A DNA stretch of 64,000 bases from Solea solea (lineage: Eukaryota; Chordata; Actinopteri; Pleuronectiformes; Soleidae): assembly GCF_958295425.1 (NCBI RefSeq), contig NC_081153.1, positions 19,932,720 to 19,996,719 of the forward strand. The letters run 5' to 3'. Position numbers and translations under genes: made by a program. Below the pieces are notes generated by a model, which worked only from the letters and a program-made list of their open reading frames with translations, had not been told where the DNA came from and did no database searches. Positions 60,841-64,000 of the stretch are shown piece by piece (the first letter of the stretch is position 1; the number at the start of each line of letters is the position of its first letter).

Positions 60841-61490
60841 GCCACTTTAAAGATGAGGTACGTAACTTTTAAATATAAATAACCGTCCTATTTGAGCCAT
60901 TGCCAAATAATTTCACACAACGCTGATAAAGTAACGTTAGGGGAACGTTCTGGGAACCAAAAGGGAACGTTCTCTAAAGGCCACTTTAAAGCTGTGGTAT
61001 GTAACTTTTAAATATAAATAACCGTCCTATTCGAGCCATTGCCATATAATTTCACACAATGCTGATAAAGGTTGTATAAAAGTAACGTTAGGGGAACGTT
61101 CTGGGAACCAAAAGAGAACGTTCTCTAAAGGTTGTATAAAAGCAATGTTAGGGGAACTTTCTGGGAACCAAAAGAGAACGTTCTCTAAAGGTTGTATGAA
61201 GGTTCTAGAAAAGTAACATTAGAGGAACGTTCTGGGAACCAAAAGAGAACGTTCTCTAAAGGTTGTATGAAGGTTCTAGAAAAGTAACATTAGAGGAACG
61301 TTCTGGGAACCAAAAGAGAATGTTCTTTAAAGGTTGTTTAAAGGATGTGACAATGTTCTGGGAACCAAATGTGCAACCAAAATCTAACGTTAGGTAAACC
61401 TTTCATGTTAACCTCAGGAGAACCTAGCGGAAACCTTCAGGGAAGTTCCCGCAACCATAAGATAACGTTCCCAGAACTGGGAACCAAAAA
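60841..61490. repeat. tandem array with GAACGTTC palindromes upstream of tmem170b
   Basis: Units of about 60-75 bp carry AGGGGAACGTTCTGGGAACC and AAAGAGAACGTTCTCTAAAGG. I count eight exact GAACGTTC sites and two one-base variants, and AGAGAACGTTCTCT is a perfect 14-bp palindrome. A separate block (GCCACTTTAAAG ... CGCTGATAAAG) is duplicated 139 bp apart (60841 and 60980). Such GGGAACGTTC repeats are common in fish genomes. Confidence 0.85.
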
Positions 61491-62584
61491 TTGGGGTTTC
61501 CACTCCACATGACTCTCTTATGTTTCTCAGTTTAAAAACAAACAAGACAAAAATGCTAATCTCTTGTAACCCTGCACAAAAGTGATCGGTTCATTGTCAA
61601 TACAGACTATAACACTAGCAAAGTGAGGTTTGGCTAAAAATACACAAGTTGTCCATGTTTTTACCGACTTTCAAATGTTCAACTCAGTGAGTTCCAACCA
61701 ACAACCTTCTTATGTAAATGGAATAAAACATGAAGAATTGGCAGGCAGCTAAAGTTGTTATGCACTGGACCCTTAGTGGTATAAAATGTGCATTTATGTG
61801 TATTACCAATAGTGACATCTAATGGTAATATGACATCATATTCCAAGCACCGTCACCAAAAAGGATGTCATCATCAACAAGTATGTTCAATTGCTGCTGA
61901 TGACTTTACCATAAATACAAACGTTTTAAAATAATTATCTTCCTTTTACTATGTTAAATAGTTCCATCTGGCACCTACTTTCTCAGCCAATCAGAGGAGA
62001 GGAACACACCTGCAGGTACATAACATTTAAAACAACATTATACATTGTGTAACAATAAGTATTGTTTTTTTGTTTTTTTGGCTCCTGTATCATCCAAAAT
62101 GCCTGATATAATCATGAATGATATGAATGGATGAATATGAGCAGGGCACAAAGGAAGAGTATGTTTTAGTTAAAAGATTCTGGTTTAAAACACACAAAAT
62201 ATGACTAAATGTCTGAGTTTAAAAAATAAATCCACACGTCTTTGCTGAGTAACATATATTGATTCACCTTCCTCAGACAGACGGTGAGAAATGAACACAA
62301 ATGAATGTTCTGGAACATTTCTCAGAGGAATGCAGTATTTTAAGATGTGGCCCAGTTCAGATGTACGAGGGCGAGGGCCACGTCTGACATGTGACCTCTT
62401 CTGAGTCTGGAGATCTTTCTCTACACAATGCAAAGGTTAAAAGAGTGGGATTTTAAAAACCTGCTGAGTCATGTGGGGAATTCATGCACAGCCAATATTA
62501 CAAAAGAGCAGGTTTACACATGAACCAATGTCAAAAGGACGTATTGTCCGAATGATATAGATATGGAATGGTCTTATATCTGTA

Positions 62585-62770
62585 TCTCTTGAATGGCCAC
62601 CAGGGGGCAACTCCCTAGTTTTGTATGTAAGTCTATGAGAAACTAAGCCAGTTTCTCACTCAATTTAGTGCATTTTCAGAGGAGTTTATTTCCTTAATCA
62701 CATTTTGTACGTATGGTCCCATTTATTGTCAGATATCACCGTGTGATTGACAGTTAGTGCTATCATTAAG
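62585..62770. repeat. copy of the 'CCACCAGGGGGC...AAGTCTATGAG' repeat
   Basis: GGCCACCAGGGGGCAACTCC, GTAAGTCTATGAGAAACT and GGTCCCATTTATTGTCA are in the order of an abundant fish repeat, also present in two copies near 32.0-32.4 kb. Confidence 0.6.
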
Positions 62771-64000
62771 TGCCTGGATGCAGATGTCTGTAGAAGCTCT
62801 ATGGTTTCTTCTGATTAAAAAAAAAAAACACAACAACAAACAAACAAACGTAGCACTGGTCAAAATACTTAACTTGAGGCTTTAAAGGAAATAGAAGTTC
62901 TTAAACAAATATGTTTACTTCAGCTTCAAATCTTACATCAAGAACAGATGTAATATTTACCCAAAGCAAAAGAAACAACTTCTAATTTAAGATTCTGTGT
63001 TGAATTTTGTAGGTTTCCCAACTTCAGAGGGTTGAGGTTTTCATAAATAAAACATTAAAATGTAAATCACAAACGGAGACATATTGATATTAATATCTTT
63101 TTAATTTAGATTGCTTCAAAGAACAAAGAATACATATTTCAATGAATAAAATTGTATATCCCTGAGGCCCCTGTGCAATACCCCCAAGGCCCATCAATGG
63201 ACCACAGTCCACATTTTGGAAACATCTGGCCTGTTCAACAATAAATGCATCACAATGCCTAAACTTATCAACTACATTATAGTTTATCTTACTTTTGCAT
63301 TAACGCCAAAATAGAAAAATGATTTTTAGTGTAATGTGTGTGGAGTCAGGTCAGCTGTGTTGACAGAGGTCGGGCTGCAGTGGTGGGAGGAGATGAAGAA
63401 GTAAGCGCATCAGTGGTCACAGCAGTGGGATGAAAGAACTCTTTGACTCTCCCACAGCGTCCCTGCACTGATCTGAACTGTCTCAGCTCCAAGAACAAAA
63501 GACGCATTTACCGTACAGCTCTCGCCTCTTTAGTTTCCTGCCTGCCTAATAACCACAAACACATGCCGTGAAGGTTAACTCTGCTTTAACTCTGACCCCA
63601 TGAGAATCTAACTTGTGGATCCACCACAGGCGAAACAAACAAGTTATTAACAGTCAGTGTAGATTTAATGAGCCGATGACTAAATGCTGAAATAAAGGTC
63701 ACGCAGTATTTAGGTGGGAAACATAATGAATTATTCTCAGTGAATAGGGCAGCAGACAGATTAAAATGTCATGTAAAATGTCTATGCTTTGAAATATCAT
63801 CCCCCCCCCACCAGGAAACTCCTTGCTTTGATCAGTGCTGTGATTCATGCATTTGGCCAGCAGGTGGATTCCTTCTCCCATTTTTCCAAAGTCTCCGCAC
63901 CTTTAGTCTCAAATAACAGAGGGTTTTTCTTTTGCAACAATCAAGTCCATGTTTAAATGTCAAAAAAACTAAACACAATATGATAAAAAAGGATATTGGG

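Larger units (their letters stand above)
60741..64000. other. upstream flank of tmem170b, no gene seen
   Basis: No coding exon recognised. The first part is a tandem array (60841-61490); a copy of a dispersed repeat lies at about 62585-62770; the rest is AT-rich. By human synteny the next gene beyond the right edge would be nedd9, transcribed away from tmem170b; no nedd9 exon was found. Confidence 0.5.

Noticed and set aside
63330..63420. Possible nedd9 first exon (ATGAAGAA followed by GTAAGC) on the plus strand
   Set aside because: Position and strand would fit human synteny, but the intron phase would be 2, whereas the NEDD9 first coding exons I recall (MKYK or MWTR) end in phase 0, and the residues do not match.
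1..64000. CRISPR arrays, bacterial operons, phage or plasmid features
   Set aside because: The tandem repeats here are microsatellites, minisatellites or transposon copies, and the genes are intron-containing vertebrate genes.

Overview
The window is vertebrate nuclear DNA, most likely from a ray-finned (teleost) fish. Genes are split into small exons with GT-AG introns. The sequence is full of dinucleotide microsatellites. The dispersed repeats I recognise (Tc1-like fragments, a 'GATAAGCGGTAGAAAATGGATGG'-tail repeat, an 'AATCGATTAATCGA' repeat, short TTAA-flanked elements) are typical of teleosts. Only two protein-coding genes can be supported, both on the minus strand.

(1) tmem170b is complete as a coding sequence. 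Exon 1 is at 60341-60431, exon 2 at 53474-53644 and exon 3 at 52760-52890. Joined, they give exactly 131 codons (130 residues plus stop), and every junction has a good splice signal. The candidate distal polyadenylation signal lies at 46833-46838, which would mean a 3' UTR of about 5.9 kb.

(2) hivep1 is represented only by its first coding exon (14580-14716; ATG at 14619), which encodes MPRTKQNNPKNLK and ends in a perfect GTGAGT donor. Everything from 14579 down to base 1 is then hivep1 intron, because its giant next exon is not in the window. A CRE plus TATA-like, GC-rich stretch near 18.37-18.86 kb is the best candidate for the hivep1 promoter and non-coding first exon.

Layout: 1-14579 is hivep1 intron with many transposon remnants. 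14717-18860 is the hivep1 5' region. About 18.9-46.8 kb is a roughly 28 kb gene desert made of repeats. 46.8-52.76 kb is the probable tmem170b 3' UTR or downstream region. 52.76-60.5 kb is the tmem170b gene body. 60.5-64 kb is its promoter side, including a tandem array rich in GAACGTTC palindromes. The tmem170b/hivep1 order and shared orientation match what I recall of human 6p24.1. ADTRP, which lies between them in human, was not found here.

The most notable non-genic structures are a three-copy family of short piggyBac-like elements (TTAA target, CCCTTAG/CTAAGGG ends), an approximately 300-bp-arm inverted repeat at 4.7-5.5 kb, a minisatellite with higher-order periodicity at 35.8-36.3 kb, and the tandem array upstream of tmem170b. 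Nothing points to a novel multi-gene system. All calls are by eye; no alignment or database search was run.
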